A stretch of DNA of 64,000 nucleotides, taken from positions 776,385 to 840,384 of the forward strand of contig NW_022985166.1 of NCBI RefSeq assembly GCF_010093535.1, read 5' to 3'. The translations under genes were made by a program, and so were the position numbers. This DNA is from Lindgomyces ingoldianus. Its lineage: Eukaryota; Ascomycota; Dothideomycetes; Pleosporales; Lindgomycetaceae. A model generated the notes under the pieces. The model did not search any database and was not told the DNA's origin. It saw nothing but the letters and a program-made list of their open reading frames with translations. This document shows positions 32,954 to 43,323 of the stretch, piece by piece (the stretch's first letter is position 1; each line of letters begins with the position of its first letter).

Positions 32954-33817
32954 CTATTCGTCATCCTCACCCCTACCACTCCCATAGTGCGTTTTGAACC
33001 CGTGCGGGTGATGTCCAGCAATAGCCTCACGATCCCTTCTCATACCCTCCAGCACCGCAACCAAGCCCCCCTCACGCATCCTCTCCAGCACGATCTTCAT
33101 CCCTTCTTTTGCATTCGGCTGACTTCTCCTCGCCCGCTTCAATCCAATCAACTCAATACTCCGCTGCAGCGAACTCGTGCTCCAACTCTTAAAAAACCCC
33201 ATTTTCTGCGGCTGATCCTCGTCACTCGTATCCCCTGCTGCATCCTCAACAGCCCTCCGTTTCTTCCACTTCTCACCGAGATGCGAGTGCAAGGTCACTG
33301 TGCTCTTGACTTCCGTTGTCTCGCCCGTATCCTCGATCTTAGCATCTACACCCCCGTCTCCGCTGAATTTGATAAACCCGTGTCGACGCGCAGCGCCTTC
33401 CATACCCTGCCACATCCTCAGCTCCTCCTCGGCCTGGCTCCTCGGCCGCCGGAATTCCTGGCGCTCGATAACTGACAACACGCCCGTGAACTCTAGATTC
33501 TGGGATTCTGTGTCCATCCAGCCTTCGCGGACGTCGACGACGGATTTCTCGAGGATGTAGGACTGTGTGTCGCCGCCAGCCGAGGCACCGAGGAAGGAGC
33601 GCGGTAGCAGTTTAAGGACGGCAGAAGGGAGCTTAGAGCGCTTGAGGTGTAGGCGGATGGTTGTTAGGCGCTGAGTTGCTGGGTCATAGTGGCGGGCGAT
33701 GGTGTCGGTGGAGAGCACATGCGTGGAGTAGGGGTTTGGGTAGCGGAGGAAGTAGGCGAGTGTAACGGCGGGGAAGGGGTAGGAGTAGGTATCCGTTGAT
33801 GAGTAGAATTTGACCAT
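32954..33817 (-). CDS. PRELI/MSF1-domain protein (mitochondrial lipid transfer, Ups-like)
   Basis: The product is 287 residues in a single exon. The PRELI/MSF1 domain starts at the first residue, with the family opening MVKFYSSTDTYSYPF, the FLRYPNPYSTHVLSTDTIARH block (about 24-44) and a TTIRLHLKRSKLPSAVLKLLP block. It extends to about residue 195, with an acidic/basic insert (about 160-215) and a basic C-terminal extension (RARRSQPNAKEGMK) that yeast Ups1-3 lack. Family members shuttle phosphatidic acid or phosphatidylserine across the mitochondrial intermembrane space together with an Mdm35-type partner. This protein is likely the Ups2/Ups3-like member of this fungus. It is transcribed divergently from the tryptophanyl-tRNA synthetase with 436 bp between starts, a spacing that suggests a shared promoter. 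Confidence 0.88.
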   Translation of the reverse strand: MVKFYSSTDTYSYPFPAVTLAYFLRYPNPYSTHVLSTDTIARHYDPATQRLTTIRLHLKRSKLPSAVLKLLPRSFLGASAGGDTQSYILEKSVVDVREGWMDTESQNLEFTGVLSVIERQEFRRPRSQAEEELRMWQGMEGAARRHGFIKFSGDGGVDAKIEDTGETTEVKSTVTLHSHLGEKWKKRRAVEDAAGDTSDEDQPQKMGFFKSWSTSSLQRSIELIGLKRARRSQPNAKEGMKIVLERMREGGLVAVLEGMRRDREAIAGHHPHGFKTHYGSGRGEDDE

Positions 33818-34253
33818 TTTGTGGACTTTGAGGCGAGGATTTGGTGGAAGGTAGAGGATGAGGATGGTGGAGAAGGACTCGTTGTTGAGCAGACGGAAGC
33901 TCCAGAAACGAGGTGTCTATCGTAAGGGCCGATCTCGCATTTTCAAATTGATCCAATTGTACAAGGACAATTGGGATGAGGTAGATAAGCGATGATGGTC
34001 GGAGAGGGCGGGGAAGTATGGAAGCAGGAGGAGCTCTGACGACAATCACGAGGTTTTGCCTCTCGGCCTCGGAATGCGGAGCGAGGCCTCCGAGGGTGGC
34101 GGTGCGCGTGGCGGACAATATGGCGGGGCAGCTTGGCAGGGCAGCTTGGCGGGGGGTATCAGTCATCGGAAAAGACAGAGTCATCCACGAAATCTAATTT
34201 ATATTTGTGAGCATCTTCACCCGCCCCCAATTGCCCTCCCTCCTTCCGCAACT
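33818..34253. promoter_or_regulatory. Divergent promoter, PRELI protein / tryptophanyl-tRNA synthetase
   Basis: 436 bp separate the two start codons. The stretch contains the inverted repeat at 33953-33974, which presents a CCAAT core on each strand. Several short frames cross it. An ATG at 34056, in frame with the synthetase, is in this region, but the sequence after it is not conserved in character. Confidence 0.5.
33953..33974. promoter_or_regulatory. Palindromic double CCAAT box
   Basis: CCAATTGT (33953-33960), six bases, ACAATTGG (33967-33974): a perfect 8-bp inverted repeat. Each arm contains CCAAT, one facing each gene. CCAAT is bound by the HAP/CBC complex in fungi. Binding here is inferred. 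Confidence 0.5.
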
Positions 34254-35729
34254 ATGGCTGGACCAGAACCCCCCTCCGTCGCACCCCTCAGCCTCGCCGA
34301 ATCAGCCACTGACACCGCCTCTAAAGCCCACGAGCAAGAGATCAACCCATGGGACGTTCAAGCCGCCACCGACGAGCAAGGCAACACCCTCGCCTTCGAC
34401 TACGCCGCCATATCCGCAAAATGGAACACTAGTCTAATAAATTCCACCCTACTAGAACGCTTCGAGCGCGTCACAGGCCGCAAGCCGCATCGCTGGCTAC
34501 GGCGCGGACTCTTTTTTTCCCACCGCGACCTCGACCGCATCCTAGACATCTACGAGCGCGGCGAGACATTCCTGCTGTACACCGGGCGCGGTCCCAGTAG
34601 CGGTTCCATGCACATCGGCCATGCCATCCCCTTCGAGTTCACCAAATACATGCAAGATGTGTTCGACGTCCCGCTGGTCATCATGCTCACCGATGACGAG
34701 AAATTCCTGTTCAAGGAAAAACTGACGCAGCCTGAGGTGTACCAATTCGCACGCGACAATGCCAAAGATATCATATCCATTGGTTTCGATGTTAAAAAGA
34801 CGTTCATCTACATCGACTCCGAGTTCTTCACTTCAGGATATAACCGCCATTTCAGTCTTAACGCAACCGAATTTGAGAAGCTGATTACGAACAACCAAGT
34901 GCGTGGCGCATTTGGCTTCGACGGATCTACCAACGTCGGCAGTAATGCTTTCGCAGCAAAACAATGCGTCGCTGCCTTCGCATCATCGTACCCTTTCATC
35001 TTCGGCGAACAGTGCACCTCTTACCACCGCTCAAAAAAACTGGCTGCAATGGCTTGTCTGATCCCCTGTGCAATAGACCAAGACCCGTACTTTCGCCTCG
35101 TGCGGGAAAACTGCTCGCGCATGGATCAGCCCTCCCCCAAACCCGCACTCATTCATTCTAAATTCCTAACCTCGTTGCAAGGTGCAGGCGGCAAGATGAG
35201 CGCGTCAAACCCCAACTCCGCAATCTACCTGTCCGACACAGAAAAACAGATCAAGAATAAAATCAACAAGCACGCTTTCTCCGGCGGTCAGGAAACACTC
35301 GAACTCCACCGCGAGCTAGGCGGGAACCCGGACATTGATGTCGCATTTCAGTATTTGTCGTATTTTGAAGATGACGATGATAAGCTTGCGACGTTTGCGG
35401 AGCAGTATAGGAAGGGCGTTATGCTAACAGGAGATATGAAGAAGGAGTGTGTAGGCATGATGACGGCATATGTGCAGGGGTTCCAGGCGGCAAGGGTGAA
35501 GGTCACGGAGGAAATTCTGGAGGAGTTTATGAGGCCCAGGAAGCTGGAGTGGAGGGGAAATCCGAATCCGACGAAGAAGGTAGGAGCGGGAAGTGGGGCA
35601 GGAACTGTTGGGGAGGAGGCAAAGGGGGTGGACGGAGAGAAGGGCCCGAGTAAGAATGCAGCGAAGAAGGCGGCGAAGTTAGCTGAGATTGAGAGGAAGA
35701 AAAGGGAGAAGGAGGCGGCGAAGAAGTGA
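34254..35729 (+). CDS. WRS1: Tryptophanyl-tRNA synthetase, cytoplasmic
   Basis: The product is 491 residues in a single exon. Class I synthetase signatures are the HIGH-type box MHIGH at about 119-123 (GSMHIGHAIPFEF), KMSAS at 314-318 and the eukaryotic TrpRS block NQVRGAFGFDGSTNVG near 214-229. It charges tRNA-Trp with tryptophan at the expense of ATP in the cytosol. I start it at 34254 and not at the upstream in-frame ATG (34056), because the family N-terminus (INPWDVQAATDEQG..FDY) begins shortly after 34254 and the upstream part overlaps the promoter. The lysine-rich C-terminal tail (KKAAKLAEIERKKREKEAAKK) is an extension that may help tRNA binding. Codon use is C-ending and GC-rich, unlike the accessory genes to the left. 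Confidence 0.96.
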   Translation: MAGPEPPSVAPLSLAESATDTASKAHEQEINPWDVQAATDEQGNTLAFDYAAISAKWNTSLINSTLLERFERVTGRKPHRWLRRGLFFSHRDLDRILDIYERGETFLLYTGRGPSSGSMHIGHAIPFEFTKYMQDVFDVPLVIMLTDDEKFLFKEKLTQPEVYQFARDNAKDIISIGFDVKKTFIYIDSEFFTSGYNRHFSLNATEFEKLITNNQVRGAFGFDGSTNVGSNAFAAKQCVAAFASSYPFIFGEQCTSYHRSKKLAAMACLIPCAIDQDPYFRLVRENCSRMDQPSPKPALIHSKFLTSLQGAGGKMSASNPNSAIYLSDTEKQIKNKINKHAFSGGQETLELHRELGGNPDIDVAFQYLSYFEDDDDKLATFAEQYRKGVMLTGDMKKECVGMMTAYVQGFQAARVKVTEEILEEFMRPRKLEWRGNPNPTKKVGAGSGAGTVGEEAKGVDGEKGPSKNAAKKAAKLAEIERKKREKEAAKK

Positions 35730-38700
35730 CCGGTTGAAATTAAGACTAGAGATCGAGGTACTGATACAGGTAGATATGGTAGATATGATACCACGAGAAC
35801 AGACGTTCTATTTGGGCTGCACATGTGCATTATCTTAACTGATAGAGAACACCATATGACTTTCATATCACCAAATTCGTCCATTCCAACATCCAACCAA
35901 ATTCCAAAAATCATCGGATCCCCACCACATGACTTCCACTTAACCCAAAACCAACGCACCGCTCCTCCTCCTCAGCACCCGACTACGATTCCCAAACTAG
36001 CCCAAAAGCTCTAACGCTCCTACTCTCAAACCTATTCCACCACCCTATCCGCCACCCTCTGATTACTTAACACAAACATTCGCCGAGGCCCGCATCTCCG
36101 TCGCCAAATTTCCACACCCCTCACAGCCCTCTTCCCCCGCGTCCTCCTAACGGCCCGCTCCGCAATCTGCCCTGTCTCAATTCCAGCCCCAATTCCAACC
36201 CCAAACCCAATGCATCCGCCTAAATCTAATCTACTCGCTACCCCTTCTCCCCCTTCGGCGCAGCACTCATCCGGGAAGTAGAAAGCATGGATCCCAACGC
36301 TGATATCATCGACACTGATCAAGATGGTTGTCCAGATGTAGTATTGGGGATTGGACGCCAAAGCGGGGGTGAGATTTTACCTAGAAGGTGATGGCTGTGC
36401 TTGGGTATGGGTTTGTTTTGTCTAGCTCTTGGTACACTCCCCTGGACTTGGATTTGGCATTGGTAATGAGGGTGGGAGTTGGTTTTGCGATTTACAAAGC
36501 TTAAATGTCCAGTCCCTCACCGACGAAACGATCATTTCACCAGCTTGTTTCCCACAAAGGACGGTCAATCCATGCCCTTACTTCCTTCATCCTAGCCTTT
36601 CATCGTACCTACCCGCAAGCCCCGGACCAACGACAAATCTATATGTCCACACCCAGCATACAATATGATGCTGAAACATCAAAGCCGATTCCAGAAGAAG
36701 TGGGAAAACATGTTCGAGATGCCCCTTCCGCCCGTGTAACCGTGCCCCGAGAGGATTGGTTTCTTTCACGCAGCTTATGTGCAAATTATCGGTAATCGCG
36801 CTGATATATAGTTCCTGTTTACCTTCAGTAGGTAGGGCTCTGCAGATGGTTAGCCACGACAGTTTGCTATAGTCAAAAGCTCGTGTTTCAATACATTTTG
36901 CCGGTGAGTTTTGGCCTTGTTCTGCCGCAGATCAATGATCAGCATGCACCTAGCTTGGAAACCATAAATTCACCTCTTGAAGCCTGAGCAGCTCCTGGGA
37001 GTCGTGGCAGCGGAAACCTATGCTAATATAGATGCGGTATCTGAATTAGAGGTTTTAAGTTTAGTTTTCCCATTAGGATATATTTTCCAGGACCAGGCGG
37101 CAATACTTTTAATGTCAGTGCGCCGGCACGGTACAAGCGCCGGGCTTCAGCAGAGCTACCTGCGTACCTAAAATAACCTTACTGCTTTCAGGCACATGCA
37201 TGTACTTAGCGAGTTGGAGCCTCGATCGGCCCCACTAAAGCCGGGAAAAGGATACGTCCTAAGGAATATATATATGCGAAAGACTTTAGGAGATGGTAAA
37301 AAGTTAAACTCGTCAATACTGACCACTGAATAGGATCATGAAAGTAAAGTAAATGAAGAACTGGGCCGAGGGTTCTGAGGACAGCGCTCCAGAAGGGGTT
37401 TAAGTCTCACTTTCGATCCTCTGAGGGCTGTTCATAGCGCTAACAATTAGATCTGCCAGCCGGAGCGTCAGTGGCTTGGCCCTTGATACGTCTGTTGTGG
37501 AGAAAGAGTGACAAATGGTCAGAGTGTATGGAGCTCGATCGACGCTAGGCAGGGAAATGTGATGTCTAGGGGAATCTTGATGGTCCTCTAGTTAGTGAAG
37601 GCCGTCTCAGTCCAAAAGGCTAGGGGTCCGCTGATAGGTGTTTCCTGAAAGGCCAGAAGAAGTACGAGATGGCAGGAATTGGATATATGGAGTCCTGCCT
37701 AACATCGTGTAGATAATAAATAGTACACACTCTTAAAGAGTAGTTGAGATATTGAAACCGAGAGTTGAGTTGTAAGAATAGGACGGTATAGTAAGATTGA
37801 AGAACTGCGGTGAGACGGACGAGGGAGATAGGATAGAACCTGAAACCCTTATAGCAAGAGGTTACAGCGTTGCTCAAGTTGAGCGAGGTGGGGAGGAAGA
37901 GATAAGAAGTCTAGAGAAGTGATATGGAGTGGACTAGATACTATAGACGGAGAGATAGGGTTTCTAGCACGAGAGCGATTCACCTCTCACCTCAGTAGAG
38001 TGCAGACAGGAACGAAAAGTGACAAAAAGGAGATATTTTAAGTTTGAGGAGGTAGCGATAGCAGCTGGTGTCGAGGTTGCAAGAAGGACAAATCAATGTC
38101 CAACGCAATGTAGAATATCAGAAAACGAGCGCCATTGAGAGGGCAATCCGAGCGTTAAAAAGATGAATGAAATACCAGTCCGTCTTTAGTAGATCAAGAC
38201 TTATCAAGATCTCATCCACTTCGATCGCAAGAGCATGCTTCCCGAGAACTGGAGTCGACCCCCACCAATGGTTCGGTCCTTGTCTCGACATGAATGTCTA
38301 AGTTTGTTGCCATGAGTGTTCTCAGGATATTTTAAGCCTTACACTCCCCTTGGACTTCTGCTATCATTCTTCGTACGATTGGTGTTTCTGCGATTTCATG
38401 GCCTCTTCAGGGCTCCACTGATCTCAGACATCCATTTAAATGATAAAAGAGAAGACTTGTTTGGAAGGGCCCCTAATTTCTTATTAAGCCATAGATTTTG
38501 AAGGGAGCAGCGGACGAAACTTCAAGGAGTGCCCATTGAGAGAATTCGGAACCAGAGGATTAATGACGATATTCCGACTCATATACATCATGTTCAAGGT
38601 CAAGTACGGCAAGAAGGAGAGTGATTGGAGTGGACATCGAACGAGACGACGGCTGAGGGGAGAGGGCGTGAATGCCAAGGTTGAAACTAGCCACTGGTCC

Positions 38701-38832
38701 AAACGTCAGCCCCGCCAAACCTACGGGCGGCATTTCCCGTCTCTACCACAACACGACCATCTTCAACTAAACAGTACAGAACGCGTTCGAACCTGTCTGT
38801 CAATACCAAGACCATTATTCGGCGACCCCGAA
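35730..38832. other. Long intergenic stretch
   Basis: About 3.1 kb without a supported gene. A 109-codon frame at 36361-36032 on the minus strand (Gly- and Arg-rich, no domain) and a 96-codon frame at 36505-36795 on the plus strand are the longest, and I do not believe either. The segment from 36,850 to 38,500 is AT-richer and may be degraded repeat DNA. Confidence 0.4.
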
Positions 38833-41624
38833 ATGGCGAGTTTTAATAGAGAACGCGTCGAACACGCATTGAACGAGCTCCTAGTGCGCATCTTACCAGA
38901 TGACCCAAACGAAGACGAAGCAGCCGCAAACGAGCGCTTCGAGGAAGCTTTTGACTTTGCCATCGACAAATTGGTCGCTGCGGGAGACCCTTCTGTTGTG
39001 CCTGATATCAATCATGTTGCTAGCTTGATTGACAGGAGGGGTATACTGCATTGGTCCTATACGAAGCTCACCGCTGACCGGTCGTAGTTTCAAGAGATAT
39101 TGATGGGACACAAAAGAGCGCTCGATTTCACAACCTCCTTTCCCGCCTCATATCCCAGCCAGTATTAAATCAGAAATGGAGGATGCTTTATTTCCTAAAT
39201 CAACTCTCAGATCTACACACAGAGGCCCGAGCGCCAGCGCGCCTTCCGATAACGCCTACGAAACAGAGCCAGCCAAATGCTCAGGCCCTTGGTAGCCCCG
39301 CCTTCAGAGACGCCTTCTCTAGACCCGGCTTACCACAGATACCTGTCAATGACGGTTCCCCGAAAGCATCACCTCACCCTATGCCTCATGCAGAGAAGCC
39401 AGAAAAACGGAGAGAAAGAGGTCCTCAAAATGTAGTCAAGGAGCAAATGGCAGACGCAATACCTTCAGAACAAGCAAACCCTGTCTTTAGCCCTTCGGAA
39501 CCTGGTTTACTTCGCGACCTTCCCTTCACCCTACAGGGCATCTCGTCGACAAACCTCACGTTTCCATCGTCCACTGCCCTTAAGCTTCCGCCCACCCTCC
39601 CGGTGCCTCTTATCAGTCTCCTACATACTCTCGCCGAGCCATCGCTTCTCTATCGCGGACTCTCCGAATTCGTTGAATCCACCGAAGGCGGGCTTGTCGG
39701 ACAAAGTTTTCGGTCAGCACTGGGTATGGAGTTGAGGTCATACCTTGGCTTAGTTGCTACTCTGGAGGGACAGATCAAACGGGCGCTACAAAACATCGAC
39801 GAATCACAACCTCACCGCGGCATAGGAAAAGCCGGTGTTACTCTCAAGCGCTGCGTCATCTGGACAAGAGAGGCAACTATGGGTCTTCGGCTGATGAGCT
39901 TGATGGTCGAAGAGTCAAAAAGCAAGAAGGGAGGCGAACTGATATCCCTAATCCACTCATTTTCGTTGTCGCATGGCGATCCTTATGTGGGAACCTTTGC
40001 CGAACGCCTCTTGTCGCACGTCACTTGTCCGTTCTACGACATGCTCCGGCAGTGGATATACGATGGCGAGCTCGCGGATCCCTTTGGCGAATTCTTCGTG
40101 TCCGAGCAAAGCGAGGATGAAATCAGCGAGGCAAACGGGAAGGAGGGCAAGGGAGGCGCCACCAGCGTGTGGGAAGACAAGTACAAGCTCAACGAACGCA
40201 TGATCCCCACAATAATCACCGAGGAATTTGCAAACAAAGTCTTCCTCATCGGCAAGAGTCTGAATTTCATCCGCTATGGATGCGGTGACGCTGCGTGGGT
40301 GGATACCTACTCTAAAGAGGCATCCAAAGAACTTCGCTACGGCGACACAGCCAACTTAGAGCAATCCATCGGTGATGCATACAAAACTACTATGGCGCGC
40401 CTCATTGACCTCATGGCGAACAAATTCAAGCTCTTCGAACATCTCCAAGCACTCAAAAAGTACCTCCTCCTCGGCGCCGGCGACTTCATCGCCGTACTCA
40501 TGGAATCGCTATCCTCCAATCTCGATCGTCCGGCAAACACGCAATACCGCCACACCCTCACCGCGCAACTCGAACACGCCGTCCGCAACTCCAACGCGCA
40601 ATTTGACTCCCCTGACGTCCTCCGTCGTCTCGATTCCCGCATGCTCGAACTCTCGCACGGCGAAATTGGCTGGGATGTCTTCACTCTCGAATACAAGATT
40701 GACGCGCCCGTCGACGTCATCGTAACTCCCTTCGGCTCAAAACAGTACCTCAAAGTATTCAACTTCCTCTGGCGAGTAAAGCGCGTGGAATTCGCCCTCG
40801 GATCCACCTGGCGTCGCTGCATGACAGGTGCTCGGGGGGTCCTCGGCACCGTGACTGATAAAGTCGGGTCCGACTGGAAAAAAGCACGATGTGCTGTTGC
40901 CGAAATGATTCATTTTGTAAACCAACTACAATATTACATTCTCTTCGAAGTCATCGAGTCATCGTGGAACGAACTACAAGATGCGCTAAGGAAACCAGAA
41001 AGCACGCTCGACGACCTGATTCAAGCGCATGCGAAGTATCTAACTAGTATTACGAGGAAGGGGTTGTTGGGGAGCCAGAGTACGGATTTTACGGGCCAGT
41101 TGCATGAGTTGTTGAAGACGATGTTGAGTTATAAGGATGCGGTTGATGGGTTGTATTCATTCTCTGTTACAGAGTTTACCAGGAGACAGGAACATGCGGC
41201 GAAGATTGAAACACGGACGGCGGCGGGGAGATGGGGAATTTCCGAAAAAGATAACGGCCCACCAAGTGGATCTGATTCCCCGGATCCTTTCGCACCGAAC
41301 AGCAACGGCCGTCAGAAATCGCGCTCAGACTCTGACTCCCCGTTCCCACCTCCACTCCTTCATCTCGGTGTCGCGGGGTCAGGCGAAGATGATATTCTCC
41401 CTGCGCTTAGAAAACGGCTGGCGAATTTGCTAGTGGATTTTAGAGCGAGGGTCAACGTCTTGTTGGGGGATTTAGCGCACCAGCCAGATGTCGATATGCG
41501 CTGGTTGGCAATGGTTATGAATTTCAATGATGTATACCAGCCGGTGAGGAGGAGGAGGAAGGGTGAGAGGGAGAAAAAGAGGGAGAAGGAGACGCCGCAG
41601 CCGCAGACAGGGGGGAAGCGCTGA
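38833..41624 (+). CDS. SPC98: Gamma-tubulin complex component 3 (Spc98/GCP3/Alp6)
   Basis: Exon 1 (38833-39083) encodes a helical N-terminus (MASFNRERVEHALNELL...SLIDRRGILHWSYTKL). A very short intron, most likely 39084-39118 (35 bp; donor GTAGTT, phase 2), leads into exon 2 (39119-41624), which opens FHNLLSRLISQPVLNQKW and MLYFLNQLSDLH. The total is about 918 residues. The Spc97/98 GRIP1 region (about residues 210-500) includes VPLISLLHTLAEPSLLYRGLSEF. The GRIP2 region (about 510-880) includes FNFLWRVKRVEFALGSTWRR and IHFVNQLQYYILFEVIESSW, all typical GCP3 blocks. The protein nucleates microtubules at spindle pole bodies with gamma-tubulin and GCP2. The Lys/Arg/Glu-rich tail is lineage-specific. 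The exact intron ends are uncertain because the gap is unusually small. Confidence 0.92.
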
Positions 41625-41863
41625 TGAATTATATGATACTTGATGTGATAATCAGATGAATTGGAATTGGGATTTGGGGCTGGGAGGGCGATCTAGTAGG
41701 TTGGAGGATGGGCGAAATGTTCGTCTTGAGCCATACCCGAATTCATCTTTTCAGTATTCCTCTTCGATACGCGCGAGCAGTCCTCGCGCTCTCCCATTAC
41801 CTCACCTTCCCTACTTCCCCTTGCTCCTCTTCCCTTCCCTTCCACCCTCAAACCACCTCCCCT

Positions 41864-42163
41864 TCATGCAACCGCCCCTCCAACAACTCCAACCACGCCC
41901 AAAACTCCCGCCAACACCCCAGCACCCACCATCCCATTCCTAGCCTTTCCCGCCGCACTCGTACTCATATAATCCACCGTCTCTTGATCACCTCTACGTA
42001 CACGCCCATGTCCATGCCCGTGCTCATAATACTCCTGATCGTGGTGGTGGTGGTCATGATGATGCCCATGATGCCCAGCAAGTGATCCAAAAGCTGTTTC
42101 AAAGCCTGCGTGGATGGTCACGAGGAAGGGTGCTAGGAGGGTGATGACAGGGAGAGGGCGCAT
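41864..42163 (-). CDS. Histidine-rich small GPI-type secreted peptide
   Basis: The product is 99 residues starting MRPLPVITLLAPF (ATG at 42163). An upstream in-frame ATG at 42190 would put nine residues before the signal peptide and is less likely. The signal peptide ends near IHA. A histidine/aspartate/glutamate cluster follows, in which about 14 of 25 residues are His (HHGHHHDHHHHDQEYYEHGH). A short linker and a hydrophobic Gly/Val/Ala tail (MVGAGVLAGVLGVVGVVGG) end the protein, without basic residues after it, as in GPI signals. The His cluster should bind Zn, Ni or Cu. A role in metal buffering at the cell surface is inferred. It might instead be a membrane-spanning peptide. Coding is supported by architecture only. 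Confidence 0.6.
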   Translation of the reverse strand: MRPLPVITLLAPFLVTIHAGFETAFGSLAGHHGHHHDHHHHDQEYYEHGHGHGRVRRGDQETVDYMSTSAAGKARNGMVGAGVLAGVLGVVGVVGGAVA

Positions 42164-42190
42164 TTTGGGAGAAGAGAAGGGTTGATACAA

Positions 42191-43323
42191 GTGGTGGATG
42201 GAGTTGTGTAGACTAGTGTAGTGGATTGGTGGATGCGGAACTATTGCAGTAACTTAATGGAAATGGATGATGAGGTTCGAGTTGGATAATGAATGTACTT
42301 TCGTGATCGCAACGATGCGGAGCAACGATAGTGGATGTTTCTGAGATGCACGTTGTCTGTCTGGAAACGATGGATGTGTAGATTTGCCCTGGTAAAAATG
42401 TATATGTTGTTTAAAGGATGACTCCAAGGTGTGTATAAATCAGCTAATGGGGTAGCAAGCGGAGACTTATAGGTAGATTGGGGATACGGATACCAGACGG
42501 ACACGTGGGCAGTATTTCCTTCCTCTGCATGCGTGCTCAAGGCAGGAGAAGAAAAGACCGGTAGCGGGTCCCAACCAGACTACCTACCTCAGATCTATGG
42601 ATAGATGTCTACAAGGGCGGCTGTGCTGTGCAACTTCTCTTAATCGCTATTTGTTAAACGCATCACTCTTGAATCTTCCGGCTTTATCTTTGCAAGCTGC
42701 GCGTGTCTGCTAGGTGTGAGGTTGTGTTATCTAGACCCACAGAACCCATGAGGAACCTTATCACAATACGCTCCTCCCAACTTCACATTTGCGCATGTTT
42801 GAGCTATCATCAGAGTCGTGGTGGGGCGTCTCCCACCCAAGGATTGGCGTTACTTCAACATACATGTCCGAGACATGCTTTATCCTATAAAGCATATGCC
42901 CCTCACGCGCTCACACAGTTACAGCACCCAAGCCGCAAAATGTAATCGCAGAGAAGCCGAACGTTCTTTCGCTGTAGACTATGACCAGCTATCGAAATCT
43001 GAGCACCATTTTCCTCCATTCCATCATCCCATCCGTTCAGGGGAGATAGATAAAGAAGGAAGGGAAAGGAAGGAAAGAAAGATACCACGCATTCAGGAAG
43101 CCTGACATAGTCCACTGCCACTAGAACGCACCCTCAATGAAGCTACCGTAACCATTCATTGTGAATCTTTATATCCGCCCGGCATATGCTGCCATTTTGT
43201 TGCATGGCTTTTGATATTCGCCACATCCATCTCTGTCCACCACAATTTCTCACCTGATAAAATTGTGGTTTCAATGTAGTAAGTTTTGTAGTCGTGAGTT
43301 TTTCAAGCCAGCCAGCTGTATAA
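42191..43323. other. Intergenic
   Basis: This stretch lies between the leftward His-rich gene and the 3' end of the leftward zinc-knuckle gene. No gene was found. The part next to 42,190 is likely the promoter of the His-rich peptide. Confidence 0.4.

Noticed and set aside
32927..33475. 182-codon plus-strand frame
   Set aside because: Lies antisense to the PRELI/MSF1 gene, whose domain match is clear.
34056..34253. Upstream in-frame start for tryptophanyl-tRNA synthetase
   Set aside because: The 66 extra residues are Gly/Ser/Arg-rich, lie in the divergent promoter and are not part of the TrpRS family N-terminus.
36032..36361. 109-codon minus-strand frame
   Set aside because: Gly/Arg-rich with no signal peptide or domain, in a stretch with other equally long overlapping frames.
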